Below are positions 33,312 to 46,500 of a stretch of DNA of 64,000 bases, piece after piece; positions within the stretch are counted from its first letter, which is position 1, and every line of letters begins with the position of its first letter. The notes beneath the pieces were generated by a model. That model was not told where the DNA came from. It worked only from the letters and a program-made list of their open reading frames with translations, and did no database searches. Position numbers and translations under genes: made by a program. The stretch lies in assembly GCA_035772405.1 (NCBI GenBank), contig JAYKKM010000120.1:534501-598500 (forward strand), in the 5' to 3' direction. This DNA is from Chrysogorgia sp. JL179-B06. Lineage: Eukaryota > Cnidaria > Anthozoa > Scleralcyonacea > Chrysogorgiidae.

Positions 33312-34343
33312 CGTTTTTGAAAAACCCCGCAGTTCGGCAAATTTCGATCAGGTCAGACTCAAAAAGATTTTATGTTTTCTAAATGAACAAGGTGTATAGT
33401 GTGCGTGTAAATTATTGATTTAGCTTGATTTTGATAGTTGCATCCACCAGCTACCTTGGTATACAAAATATAAACTTTATTAAACTAATCTTATTACCCT
33501 GACCATACTTTATCAACTTTAGTCAAGAACGATGCGCATATATCTATATAGTATAATACTATAGGTAATATTTGGCATCTCACTCGATCAAACTACATGT
33601 TGAAAGGATTTATGGTAAAGGAAAATTTCGAGTATACTATACATTATATACTATATATACGTTATATACTATATATATATATTATACATTATATACTATA
33701 CATATTATACTATATACGATATATTAAAATAAATATTATACTGTCTAGATAATTATTCTTTATCAATAAAAATGTTCTGCTATGAAAGACCTTTTAAAAT
33801 ACCAACACTTATAGGCAGGGCTTCCTTCAATTTATATGGCGCAACTATAGTTCCTCTGAGGCGGAACCACTTGTTCCTATACTATACAACAATAGGCACT
33901 AAAACAGCTATAACTGAAGAGGAACAATCAGGTCCTATTGCAAGCAGTCTAGCTCATGCGGAACGACCTGGTCCTAAATTAGGCTCGTTCCCATTTTCGA
34001 ATATGGGAACTAAATGTTCCCGAATTCAAAATGAGAACGAAGCATTCCTCTTCGATATGTTCCCATTTAAAAGGAACGAATGCAGCGAGTACCGAAATCT
34101 AAGCGGTACAAACAGTTCCCCCTGATGTCGTTCCTAAAATCAAAACAAAGCATTTCCAACCTTCAACTGGAATTCAAATTCCATTCTTATTCGCTCAAAG
34201 CCGCATCAACTGTCTTGTTTAGACGATAATCATAAAGACAATAGACCCCTACACATAGCCTATCGATTGTTCATCATTAAACTAAAGGAACAGCAAGCAA
34301 TACAACACAAAACAACAGAACAAATGGGAAAAAATATACGGAA
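33312..34343. other. Rest of the copy-A insertion, no gene recognised
   Basis: Positions 33313-33420 match about 29668-29740 in inverse orientation (AAATCTTTTTGA, GTTCATTTAG). The interval 33770-34130 is rich in GGAAC / GTTCC and carries a 117-codon frame with no recognisable domain. It is absent from copy B. Confidence 0.4.
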
Positions 34344-35220
34344 ATGACAACAACTACAACTACTACAACTACAATTACTGCAACAACTACAATTACTACA
34401 ACAACTACAACAACTACAACTACTACAACTACTACAACTACAACTACAACTACTACAACTACAATTACTACAACAACTACAATTACTACAACAACTACAA
34501 CTACAACAACTACAACTACTACAACTACAACTACTACTACAACTACAACTACTACAACTACAACTACGACAACAACTACAACTACTACAACTACAACTAC
34601 TACAACTACTACAACTACTACAACTACTACAACTACTACAACTACTACAACTACAACTACTACAACAACTACAACTACTACAACAACTACAACTACTACT
34701 ACAACTACAACTACAACAACTACAATTACTACAACAACTACAACTACAACAACTACAACTACTACAACTACAACTACTACAACTACAACTACTACAACTA
34801 CAACTACTACAACTACTACAACTACAACTACAACTACTACAACTACAACTACAACAACTACAATTACTACAACAACTACAACTACAACAACTACAACTAC
34901 TACAACTACAACTACTACAACTACAACTACTACAACTACAACTACTACCGCAACTACTACCGCAACTACTACCACAACTACTACCACAACTACTACTACT
35001 ACTACTACTACTACAACTACAACAACTACTACAACTACAACTACTACTACAACAACTACTACTACTACTACAACAACTACTACTCCTCCTCCTACTACTA
35101 CTCCTACTACTACTCCTACTACTACTACTATTATTACTACTACTACTACTACTACAACTACTATTATTACTACTACTAGTCTACTACTATTATTACTACT
35201 ACTAGTCTACTACTAGTCTA
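34344..35220. repeat. (ACN)n satellite, copy A, right part
   Basis: It continues the tract interrupted at 29041. Toward its end it shifts to CTACTACTC and CTATTATTA variants, as copy B does near 46560-46690. Confidence 0.95.
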
Positions 35221-35690
35221 CTACTACTACTTCTACTACTATTACTGCTGCTACTGCTGCTACTGCTGCTACTGCTGCTACTGCTGCTACTGCTGCTACT
35301 GCTGCTACTGCTGCTACTGCTGCTACTGCTGCTACTGCTACTATTACTGCTGCTGCTGCTGCTGCTACTGCTACTACTACTACAATTACTACTGCTACTG
35401 CTGCTACTGCTGCTACTGCTGCTACTACTGCTACTACTGCTACTACTATTACTGCGGCTGCCACTGCCACTGCTACTGCAGCTGCTGCTCCTGCTGCTTC
35501 TGCTGCTGCTGCTGCTGCTTCGCTCGAAACATCCATTAAATATATAGCTGCTGCTGCTGCTACCATCATTACTATTATCATTACTATTATTCATTAATAT
35601 CATCATTACTATCATCATTACTATCATCATTACTATCATCATTACTATTACTAGTATTACTACTTTTATTATTATCCCTTTTTTGGCATG
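35221..35690. repeat. (ACTGCTGCT)n and (CATCATTACTAT)n tract, copy A
   Basis: CTG-rich trinucleotides run to about 35540, then ATCATTACT repeats to 35660. The copy-B equivalent is 46725-47090. It lies directly upstream of the acceptor of vWA exon b. Confidence 0.9.
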
Positions 35691-35702
35691 TTTATATTGA
35701 AG

Positions 35703-35985
35703 ATCTTCGGTAAGAAAGGAGATAGGGCAAATGTTCCAGACGTGGTGGTCCTTATCTCAGATGGTGAATCTCAGGATCACATAACTACGAAATTACAAGC
35801 GGATTATCTGAAAGCTAAAGGAATTGCCGTTATTACGATTGCTGTAGGCAAAGGTTTGGGAAACAAACAATTGATAAAGCAACTTGGAGAAATCGCCAGT
35901 GATAAATCGTATATCTATCAAGTGCCATTTGATGCACTGAAAACCATTGAGGGTAAACTTGCAAAAGAAGTGTGCGAAATCATAG
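35703..35985 (+). CDS. vWA domain exon b, copy A
   Basis: Acceptor TATTGAAG|ATCTTC, donor ATCATAG|GTACGC, 283 bp, phase 0 in and phase 1 out. It begins IFGKKGDRANVPDVVVLISD; the MIDAS Asp is in ISDGES. KAKGIAVITIAVGKG and the C-terminal helix (FDALKTIEGKLAKEVCEI) complete a normal-length vWA domain of about 190 residues with exon a. Confidence 0.9.
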
Positions 35986-36057
35986 GTACGCCATATGATT
36001 TTCTCTCATTATATTCAATTGCTATAGGAATTCCAATTGCTGTTTCTAACAAAATCT

Positions 36058-36746
36058 AGCCTGAGAGAAAACAGCCATGTCTTCACGCTCCCTCCACCCG
36101 CGGAAGAGACGTCTGAGCAACGAGCTAAGAAAGTCCATACTGATGACGTTGCAACTAAACGAGATCCGGGAACGCTAACTGGTTACCTTAATATTATACG
36201 GGTTAATTAAATCACAGTTTGACCAAGATCAACTCCAACGCCATTCCTGTCAAAGCTAAAGTTTAGTTTTTGCTATCAAAGAAAGACGGATAGTTATTCT
36301 TCCAAAAGCGAGTTCGAGTTGCGATAAACTGCATCATTTCCCTATCGAAATCGAACCATTTCGCCTGACATCGAGCGCCACTTCCTGTCGAGACTTCAAA
36401 CTGTCGTAACGCAACTTTCAAATTTCACTCAACGGTGAAGGCTCCGCTCGAAACGTCAGTATCTCGTTCCTAATATCTCGGTAGTTCACCTGCTACTTAA
36501 AAACATGTGTCGATATTGTACTTACCCAACATCGTGACGATACTGGATAACAGCTCCCATCGCATAGGTATACATCTGCAGTTTCGTGCCACTAGCGTTT
36601 CTGATTACCGCATCGTCGCGCAAAAGTCTGAAATTTGAAACAAAGTAACCAATCAGCGCTATACTACCTGGATCTCGCTAGTTGCAACGTCATCAGTATG
36701 GAATGTCTTGGCAGCGAGCGTTAAGAGGCGGCTGTTTTCACAGGCT
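36058..36746. mobile_element. AGCCTGAGAGAAAACAGCC inverted-repeat element, copy A
   Basis: The outer 19 bp are an imperfect inverted repeat. Further in, GTCCATACTGATGACGTTGCAACT pairs with AGTTGCAACGTCATCAGTATGGA. It is duplicated at 47484-48172. Two GGGCTAGCCCTCC / GGGCTGGCCCT blocks just downstream (36760-37040) may be a second small element. Confidence 0.7.
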
Positions 36747-37159
36747 AAGGGGTGTTAGGGCTGGCCCTAGTAAAAAGGATGGATTTCACCTCGCGTTTAC
36801 ATGGGAATATTCTAGCCCTTCTAGGAGGGCTGAATTGTTTCCCGAGTTGACAACATGTATTTTCCCCCGTAACCCGCTGAATCCATTTCCCCGCACAAGT
36901 TTTCAATTTAAAACCTACGTATGAACAAACAAAACCTGTGAAATAAAGATTTGTCTAAACATATACGGGCGAAGACCAACTTTGTCGCGTGTACGGAGCT
37001 TTTGACTTGCCAGCCCTCCTACCAAGAGGGCTAGCCCTCCTCCAAGTTAAAAATCTGAAAACCTATAGAAACTAAAGAATATACTTCGTAAGAATGTACT
37101 AAATAGATATGACCAACAGTGCAACCAAACCTCTTGATTCTTACTTTCTCTTACTTCAG

Positions 37160-37273
37160 ATCCTTGTGGTAAAGCACCGTGTCAAAATGGCGGACAGTGT
37201 GTGGCCAAAGGATATCTGTATACTTGTAAATGTCCGGCCGGTTATGAAGGAATTAACTGCGAAATCAAAATTG
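37160..37273 (+). CDS. EGF-like exon 1, copy A
   Basis: Acceptor TTACTTCAG|ATCC, donor AAAATTG|GTAGG, 114 bp, phase 1-1. It encodes a six-Cys EGF module, [14 protein letters not shown] then [14 protein letters not shown]. The spacing is canonical. It is not a clear calcium-binding type, because the Asp/Asn hydroxylation consensus is incomplete. Confidence 0.9.
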
Positions 37274-38482
37274 GTAGGTTTGCGAATTTGTATTGAGTGT
37301 TACAATTACAATTATACAATTGATAGTGCACCGACTTGTAACATTTGGGTTTAAGAAGGTTCCTACGTTTTGAAAATAGCCCGTTGGTGTATGCAATTGA
37401 TAAATATAATAGCAGTTTTTAATGTTTGTAGTCGTTTTAATATAGATGTTAGATCTATGCAGCTTATTAACAGGGATGGATTTACTAGGGGGTGCGGGGG
37501 TGCTATTTTTCATGATAAAGCAAAAAAATATTAGAAACAAAATGAGATACAGTAATTTAAGGTTAGATACTTAGATATTCATGTGATTGTGAGCATGACT
37601 AGACTATCTGTTGACTGTTGCATCACTTGCATGTATCATGTTTGATAATGTTTTGCTAGCTTTGGCCCTTTGGATGCATCATGCATGCCTGATGCGTCTC
37701 TGACTCTGGAGTCTGGAACCCATCTAACGCTGATCTAAGCAATATTTATATTTTTAAATTTTAATTCTCTTCTGCTTTTCAAAAGCATACTATCAAGTTA
37801 AGAGAATAGAATCTACTGTAACACATTATTAACTAATAACTATTATATTTATAAACTTCTCCCTGTCCCTCAGTCCCTAAAAGGCTATACAACTAGCTTC
37901 TCGGTAACTAAGTTGTACACTTGTACTGTAGTACTGCAGACTGCATGGAGGCTGTTTTTCCAAATTGCCAGAATACTGATGCAGTGATGGGCGGGCGGCG
38001 CGCAAGACCACCAGAATACTGATGTTCGCGTGGTGCGCATGACCGCCAGAATACTGATGGGCGCGCGACGCGCATGACCGACACAACTCGGCAGCATAGC
38101 ACCCCCCCCCCCGCTACCAGATCATGCTGGATCCATCCCTGCTTATTAATCAATTAGAGTTTACGGTATAAGGGTTACCCGGAGCAGAGTCTCTGCAGAG
38201 ATCCCACCCGCACCGGTCCACCCGCACGGGAGCTCATATACTATTAAACATATTACGCAAGCTATTTCTACAACCACAAACACAATACTTTCTATGCATG
38301 TGGTCATGATTTGTGGCAGCCAGTGAACAAAAATCACCGTGTTTAGAAATGTAGGAAATAGTTCACCAAATTGGCTTAAGTTTTTATATGTGTGTTCTTT
38401 AGCCGACTTAGAACGATGATGAAAAAATCAGGCGAAAATATAAAATTGATCAATGCGAAAAATATCGGCCATTGTATATTAA

Positions 38483-38930
38483 CTCTTTCCTGTCCGGCCC
38501 AATCAAAATGGGCCATAGAAGACCCATGAAGTCGTCATTCGAAAAACACGGCGCACGGTAACGCAAGATTAAAAATTGAAATTCGACAAAGGTCAGGCAC
38601 ATGAGATCCACTCACACGCCAAGTTTGATTTGATTTCATAAACAACTCTGCGATTGGTGGCATTTTGAATTTTCAAGATGCTACGCGGGCGTGGCAAGAT
38701 GGCCTTTTCCAGAAAAATGAACGTTTTTCAACCACATTTATGATAATTAATACTAATTTATATTAACATAATGTGTCTTGTTCGGGAAATTTAAAAGCAC
38801 AAGTAAAAGCCGGTTTATTGGGCTTTCAGAAAATGTATAGATTTCGCGACAGTTATGGTTATTTCAAGAGATATCAATAGAACAAAGAGGTGGTTCAATT
38901 TTGGATGTTTTTCAGCCGGACAGGAAAGAG
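38483..38930. mobile_element. 448-bp piggyBac-like MITE, copy A
   Basis: CTCTTTCCTGTCCGGC and GCCGGACAGGAAAGAG are perfect 16-bp ends flanked on both sides by TTAA, the piggyBac target. It has no transposase. Copy B: 49917-50365. A truncated relative is at 19623. Confidence 0.85.
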
Positions 38931-38933
38931 TTA

Positions 38934-39288
38934 AACCATTTACAACTTTTTCATATCTCACTTCTCTTAAGATATTAAGATTTGTTTAATATGTAAATGA
39001 TCATACTTATGACATCAAAATGCATGATGATTTATTGAAAAATTCTGCATATCTTTACCATTATCTCAAGGAATCGTTTGATGATTTGCGTATTTGATGT
39101 CATTGGACACATCCACGCACAAGCATGCACCTGCATTTCAAGTGATTTCATTACATAATCTCAAGGATATATAAGCGTTTTCAATAAGTTATTATGCAGT
39201 GTGATGTCATAAGTATGATCATTTACATATTAAACAAATCTTAATATCTCATGAGTGAAGTGAGATATGAAAAAGTTTGTAAATGGTT
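38934..39288. mobile_element. 355-bp MITE with about 95-bp inverted repeats, copy A
   Basis: AACCATTTACAACTTTTTCA with AGATATTAAGATTTGTTTAA and ATGATCATACTTATGACATC on the left are mirrored on the right. It abuts the piggyBac-like MITE. Copy B: 50369-50722. Confidence 0.85.
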
Positions 39289-39529
39289 AGTCTTTATAGT
39301 TTCAAGAATTCTACTGAATTTTTCATTGCATATAGACACTTTAAATTGTATGCATGTAAATACATGATAATTAAGTTTATCTTCTTCATGTATATTCTTA
39401 TTGAATAAAACCCATGAGTACTATAAGTCCCGCCCCATGCCTTTCAATCCCTGTGTAACGCGCAAGTCAGAATGGAACTCTGCGATATACGGCAAAGTTC
39501 GTGTAGAATGGCTTTTCCGTTTACTCATG

Positions 39530-39905
39530 TCTGCTTCGGTGGTCTAGTGGTCAGTGCCACTGCCTCCCACCTCTGAGGTCAAGAGTTTGAATCCTGTGTT
39601 CGGACATTTGATCGCATTGAAAGAGTTGGTCAACACTCTGCCAAACGTCGTGGGTTTTCTCCGGGTTCTCCGGTTTCCTCCCACAGGGAAGTTTGACAGG
39701 GCGGGTTAGGATAAATAGTTATAGGAAGACTAATGATGATAAAAATTGTAAAAATAAATAGCTAAGGTTAATTGATTGGGGTTACTGGGTACTGAATGTA
39801 ATAGAATAAATTGTCGATGTTGTAAAGCGCATTTGATCATATACACATGCTAATTTGCGCTATATAAATAGTAAACATTATTATTAACATTATTATTAAC
39901 TCATG
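39530..39905 (+). mobile_element. tRNA-derived SINE, copy A
   Basis: TGGTCTAGTGGTCAGTGCC fits box A and AGAGTTTGAATCC fits box B. The CTCCCAC loop resembles a tRNA-Gly(CCC) anticodon loop. The body contains TTTCTCCGGGTTCTCCGGTT, and the 3' end is GCGCTATATAAATAG followed by ATTATTAAC repeats. Copy B: 50964-51335. Confidence 0.75.
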
Positions 39906-40180
39906 CTCCTGGTATTTATCTTCAACCTATTTGCAAGATCCGGATGTCTGGTAGTTGGGTGAAAATACGATGTGCATGACTTGTACCATCTAGAATCTTT
40001 AGTATATGATGGGGAACTTTATTTCTGCTAACAACTTTGCGTTTTTTCAACATCTAAAATCGATTTCGATGGAATTAATACTTGATCCCGAAGAATTAAT
40101 GAAAAGTAGCGCTTATGTGTAGAGTGAATATCAATGGCAAGATTTCGTTGCATAGGCACTTTAAATTCTATTTTAGTTAA

Positions 40181-40508
40181 AGGGAAACTGTACCCAAAAA
40201 ACAAATTACTTTTAAATAAAAGGCCTTTAAGTATAATGTTTAGAAATGTTAATAGTTTTACGGTATCTGCTCGTTTTCATTCTTGTATTTTATGTTTCTG
40301 CACGCCGCCATTTTCGAGTTTGCTGGTTTCTTTTGACGTCACCGAGTCTCAATGACGTCAAAATTGAAAGAAAAATCGCCGCTGTACACCAAATTTGAGC
40401 CGTCTAGCAAACTCTAAAATGGCTGCGTCCTGAATGAAAACGTTATTTCGCGTTATACTTAAAGGCCTTTGATTTAAAAGCAATTTTTTTGTTGCCTACA
40501 GTTCCGCT
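40181..40508. mobile_element. 328-bp MITE, possible TTAA target, copy A
   Basis: AGGGAAACTGTACCC and GGCCTTTAAGTATA on the left pair with TATACTTAAAGGCC and CTACAGTTCCGCTT on the right. Both ends are bordered by TTAA. Copy B: 51616-51944. Confidence 0.7.
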
Positions 40509-40594
40509 TTAAAAACTTATATAAATAGTGTCCCCAATTTTCACCTCATGTTGTGTACTTGTTCTTTGTTCTATGTTCCTCATATACATTAAAG

Positions 40595-40708
40595 ATCCTT
40601 GTGACAGCTCGCCATGTCAAAACGGTGGAACGTGTTCGTCACAAGGAGACTCGTACATATGTATCTGTCTTAGTAATTATGAAGGAAACAACTGCGAAGT
40701 CACAAAGT
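40595..40708 (+). CDS. EGF-like exon 2, copy A
   Basis: Acceptor ACATTAAAG|ATCC, donor CAAAGT|GTAAGT, 114 bp, phase 1-1. It encodes [14 protein letters not shown] then [14 protein letters not shown], a complete six-Cys EGF module. Its end phase fits the start of vWA exon a in copy B. Confidence 0.9.
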
Positions 40709-41050
40709 GTAAGTCAACTGTTAACACTGTTTCATATATACATGCAGTACTGCTCAAAATTAACCTAACGAAAAACACGTTCGCCAAATGCGTTAATCCG
40801 CTGCACGTTTGAATATCGTGACCTACTGTAATCGCTCCCCGTTCGGTGATCTTCGTTGTTTTCCGACCCGTTAACGTTAGAAAGTGGTTCCTTTTCATTA
40901 TCCGATTCGTCATGTGAATCAAATCTCTTCGGCCTGTCTCAACACACTGGGATCATCTAAACAAGAGACGAAAATGATAAACTTGGGAAAAATCACCCAT
41001 TCAAAGAAGAACGGCAGGTTCAACGTACTTTCTCTTTTATTCTCGTGTAA

Positions 41051-41200
41051 TAACTTCTTATAATTAACCGAGAGCGCGGTCATTACGGGAAAATATCAGA
41101 CCGAGACCTTGATAGTACGGGCGAGGTTCGTGTATAAAAGACTGAGGTCTGATATTTTCCCGTAATGACCAAGCGGTCGAGGTTAATAAGAGGTTTATTA
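41051..41200. mobile_element. 150-bp palindromic element, copy A
   Basis: GGTCATTACGGGAAAATATCAGACC is followed after about 40 bp by GGTCTGATATTTTCCCGTAATGACC. Outer bases TTATAATTAACC / GGTTAATAAGA extend it. Copy B: 52487-52632. Confidence 0.8.
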
Positions 41201-41375
41201 TATGGCGCATGGCTTTTTTAAACAACATACTTTACATATGTTTTGAGTGACAGAATCCTCATTTTCAATCTAGTTCTTGTTCTTCTATTGCTTTCATGCA
41301 AGTAAGACTCTGTTTTAGATTATTCATCGTCCGACTCGTACATGACTTAGTGTTTAATTTATTAAATTCGTACCA

Positions 41376-41520
41376 GTTAGACTAGACTAGACTAGACTAG
41401 ACTAGACGAGACGAGACAAGACGAGATTAGTCTAGACGAGATTAGTCTAGACTAGACTAGACTAGACTAGACTAGACTAGACTAGACTAGACTAGACTAG
41501 ACTAGACTAGACTAGACTAG
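41376..41520. repeat. (TAGAC)n at the junction of copies A and B
   Basis: About 28 pentamers with a few GAGAC variants in the first third. The last unit runs straight into ACACGAGGAATT, the first bases of copy B. Confidence 0.95.
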
Positions 41521-42139
41521 ACACGAGGAATTAACCAAAAGGACTAAATGCATAATTACCTCTATCAGGAGGTTATGTTTTTACCTTTGTCTGTCTGTCT
41601 GTCTGTCTGTTTGTTTGTTTGTTTGTTTGTTTGTTTGTTTGTTTGTTTGTTTGTTTGTTTGTTTGTTTGTTTGTTTGTTTGTTTGTTGTTTGTAAGCTGT
41701 TTGTAAGCAGGATAGGCAAAAATTAATGAACAGATTTAAATGAAAGTTTGTAGAAGGGATGGTCATATTGCAAGGACCAAGTCATTAAATTTTGGTACAA
41801 TGTGGATGACAATTGGATGAAATATTGATAATTAATGAGGCTGAGCCACAATCACAGCGTGGTATTTGGTCACATGTATATAGCTTTGTAAAGATCAATA
41901 AAGATTGAATACTGGTTAGGACGATCTTTAACGAAGTTATGAATGCTTATTAGGACGATCTTTAACAAAGTTATGAATACTAATTTAGCCTATAGCATCG
42001 TTCATTGGTTCATTCATTGGTTCATTTCACAAGTACGATAAAATACTCGTCAGATATGTATGGGATTTACAATGGCTCGTCACTTGTGCTACGCACTCGC
42101 CAGTGTAAATGCCCATACAGATCTGCCGCTCGTATTTTA

Positions 42140-42778
42140 CCTATTACTAATTAATCTATTTAAAAGGGAAATAAGTTCCAACTAAATCAGGAAAAATGCA
42201 AGGAGCTCAGAATTTCTTTCGCTGAGAACAAACCCGACTTCGCTCCCATAATCCCATTTTGATCAATGGAAAAGCAATAGAGGTTGTGCCGAATGTCAAG
42301 CTACTAGGTTTGAATATTTGTAACGATCTGAGATGGAACTGTCATGTTACTGAAATCTCTAAGAAGGTGTCACTTCGCTTGTATTTTCTGAGGCAATTAA
42401 AAAGAGCGAATATTGCAGCAAAAGAACTTCTAAATTTTTACACCACCTGTATCCGACCGATTATGGAATATGCTTGACCAGTTTTCCATAACGCTCTGCC
42501 GTTGTATCTTCCGATGAGCTGCAATGCTTACAGAAGCGCGCCTGCAGCATGAGGATTATCCGCTTCCCTTTTGTCGTCTATAACGATGCTCTGATAGCTT
42601 GTAATTTAGATAGTCTATCTGAGCGCAGGAGAATCATAACTACTAAATTATTTGAGAAAATAAGTAACAATAATGAACATATAAGCTGCACAAACTTTTA
42701 CCCAAGGAAAACCATTGTAACAAGAACTTGCGAAGTGCTCGGAAATTCCATGTTCCAGTCTGTAAGACTAATCGACTA
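42140..42778 (+). pseudogene. Non-LTR retrotransposon 3' end fragment, copy B
   Basis: Same as 26833-27455. This copy keeps one frame open from INGKAIEVVPNVKLLG through CIRPIMEYA (42259-42477), which copy A has broken, and has a one-base loss before SMRIIRFPF instead. It is inactive. Confidence 0.75.
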
Positions 42779-42979
42779 AAGAACAGTTTTATCTATAGTA
42801 ATTGTATATAGTACTCTCATATTTTTATACTTATATATTTGATGTAAAGTTTTTTATCTAATTCAGCCTTAGTAGGCTGTAGCTGTATACCGCATAACGT
42901 TCATATTACCCCAACGTACGTTGGGGCTGGGAAAACACACCGAACAGTGCTTGATTAGATTAAATATTTTTCCTTTTAG

Positions 42980-43273
42980 CTCAAGTATGCACAAAGTTCG
43001 TTGATGTTGTTTTTTGTGGTAGACGAATCTGGAAGCATTGAGGCGACCAACTTTGCTAAAATAAAACAGTTTCTTATCGGCGTGATCAATCGATTCGGCG
43101 TTGCATCATTTGCTGCGAACATCGCTGTTCTCAAATATTCCACGAACCCACATCTGCTATTTGATCTAAATACTTATCATAATCCTGCATCTATGGAAGA
43201 AGAAATAAATAAGACTTCATATAATGGAGGATGGACATATACTGGCAAAGCTTTGAGTGTGGTAAACATCCAG
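42980..43273 (+). pseudogene. vWA domain exon a, copy B, frameshifted by one T
   Basis: Same borders and residues as 27653-27945, but 294 bp: the T run after GTTGATGTTG has six T where copy A has five. Entering in phase 1 therefore gives a shift right before the DESGS motif. The rest is intact in the other frame. It may be real decay or a homopolymer error in the assembly. Confidence 0.8.
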
Positions 43274-43517
43274 GTACTGTGTATATACGTCAGATAAAAT
43301 GTTGTGAACCAGTAAAGGCCTATACACTATGCAATATCTTTGCAACTTTTCTCGCAAGGTGAACTATAAAAGGGAACTACGAAAGAACTCGTAAAATGAT
43401 AGAGTTACACCTTTTACAACTTTTCCATATTTTACTTCGTTTTTGCAATATTTTAGTTTGTTTGATATGATTGATATGTATAAATGAGATGGTCTCTGAC
43501 GTCCAGGTGCAGGGTTT

Positions 43518-46500
43518 TACTATTACTATTACTACGACTATTACTACATTACTACAACTACTACAACAACAACTACTACAACAACTACTACAACAACTAC
43601 AACTACAACAACTACAACTACAACAACTACAACTACAACAACTACAACTACAACAACAACTACAACAACACAACAACAACTACTACAACAACAATACTAC
43701 AACAACAACTACAACTACTACAACTACTACAAACTACTACAACAACAACAACTACAACAGCAACTACAACTACAACAACAACTACTACAACTACAACAAC
43801 TACTACAACAACTACAACAACAACTACTACTACAATAACTACTACAACAACAACTACAACAACTACTACAACAAACAACAACAACTACTACAACAACTAC
43901 AACAACAACAACTACAACTACAACTACAAACAACAACAACAACTACAACAACAACTACAACAACAACTACTAACTACAACAACAACTACAACAACAACTA
44001 CAACTACAACAACAACTACAACTACAACAACTACTACAACTACTACAACTACTACAACTACAACTACAACAACTACTACACTACTACTAATACTACTACA
44101 ACTACAACTACTACTACAACAACAACAACTACTACAACAACAACAACAACTACTACAACTACAACTACAACTACAACAACTACTACAACTACTACTACTA
44201 CTACAACTACAACTACTACTACAACAATAACAACTACTACAACAACAACAACAACTACTACAACTACAACTACAACTACTACAACTACTACAACTACTAC
44301 AACTACTACAACTACTACAACTACTACAACTACTACAACTACAACTACTACAACAACAACAACAACAACTATTACAACAACAACAACTACTACAACTACA
44401 ACTACTACAACTACTACAACTACTACAACTACTACAACTACAACTACTACTACAACTACTTACAACTACAACTACTACAACAACTACAACAACAACTACT
44501 ACAACAACAACAACTACTACAACAACAACAACTACAACTACAACTACTACAACTACTACAACTACTACAACTACAACTACTACTACAACAACAACAACAA
44601 CTACTACAACAACAACAACTACTACAACTACTACAACAACAACAACTACTACAACTACAACTACTACAACTACTACAACTACTACAACTACTACAACTAC
44701 TACATACTACAACTACTACAACTACTACAACTACAACTACTACAACTACTACAACTACTACAACTACTACAACTACTACAACTACAACTACTACTACAAC
44801 AACAACAACTACTACAACAACAACAACTACTACAACAACAACAACAACAACTACTACAACAACAACAACTACTACTACAACAACAACAACAACTACTACA
44901 ACAACAACAACTACTACAACAACAACAACTACTACAACTACAACTACTACAACTACTACAACTACTACAACTACTACAACTACTACAACTACTACAACTA
45001 CTACAACTACAACTACTACAACTACTACAACTACTACAACTACTACAACTACTACAACTACAACTACTACAACTACTACAACTACTACAACTACTACAAC
45101 TACTACAACTACAACTACTACTACAACAACAACAACAACTACTACAACAACAACAACTACTACAACTACAACTACTACAACTACTACAACTACTACAACT
45201 ACTACAACTACAACTACTACAACTACTACAACTACAACTACTACAACAACTACAACAACAACTACTACAACAACAACAACTACTACAACAACAACAACTA
45301 CTACAACTACAACTACTACAACTACTACAACTACTACAACTACAACTACTACTACAACAACAACAACAACTACTACTACAACAACAACAACTACTACAAC
45401 AACAACAACTACTACAACTACAACTACTACAACTACTACAACTACTACAACTACTACAACTACTACAACTACTACAACTACTACAACTACAACTACTACA
45501 ACTACTACAACTACTACAACTACAACAACAACTACTACAACTACAACAACTACAACAACAACAACTACTAGAACCAACAACAACTACTACAACAACAACA
45601 ACTACTACAACTACAACTACTACAACTACTACAACTACTACAACTACAACTACTACTACAACAACAACAACAACTACTACAACAACAACAACTACTACAA
45701 CAAACAACAACTACTACAACTACAACTACTACAACTACTACAACTACTACAACTACAACTACTACTACAACAACAACAACAACTACTACAACAACAACAA
45801 CTACTACAACAACAACAACTACTACAACTACAACTACAACTACTACAACTACTACAACTACTACAACTACTACAACTACTACAACTACAACTACTACAAC
45901 AACAACAACAACTACTACAACTACAACAACTACTACAACAACAACAACTACTACAACTACAACTACAACTACTACAACTACTACAACTACTACAACTACT
46001 ACAACTACAACTACTACTACAACAACAACAACAACTACTACAACAACAACAACTACTACAACAACAACAACTACTACAACTACAACTACAACTACTACAA
46101 CTACTACAACTACTACAACTACTACAACTACAACTACTACAACAACAACAACAACTACTACAACTACAACAACTACTACAACAACAACAACTACTACAAC
46201 TACTACAACTACTACAACTACAACTACTACTACAACAACAACAACAACTACTACAACAACAACAACTACTACAACAACAACAACTACTACAACTACAACT
46301 ACAACTACTACAACTACTACAACTACTACAACTACTACAACTACTACAACTACTACAACTACTACAACTACTACAACTACAACAACTACAACTACTACAA
46401 CTACAACTACTACAACTACAACTACAACTACTACAACTACAATTACTACAACAACTACAATTACTACAACAACTACAACTACAACAACTACAACTACAAC

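Larger units (their letters stand above)
26213..41520 (+). repeat. Tandem segmental duplication, copy A (15.3 kb)
   Basis: It starts ACACGAGGAATTAACC and ends in (TAGAC)n at 41376-41520. Apart from the intronic satellite and the insertion at 29041-34343, it is nearly identical to copy B (41521-53004), exons and introns alike. It contains one vWA domain (two exons) and two EGF exons. Confidence 0.95.

Noticed and set aside
33772..34125. 117-codon plus-strand frame
   Set aside because: No domain, GTTCC-rich repeat composition, and located inside the insertion specific to copy A.
37877..38153. Minus-strand frames (HQYSGGHAHHANISILVV type)
   Set aside because: They arise from a tandem CAGAATACTGATG-containing repeat (four short units at about 37968-38060), duplicated in copy B at 49400-49490.
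39541..39610. Functional tRNA-Gly gene
   Set aside because: A and B boxes are present, but the acceptor stem does not pair and a SINE body follows; it is duplicated with the surrounding intron.
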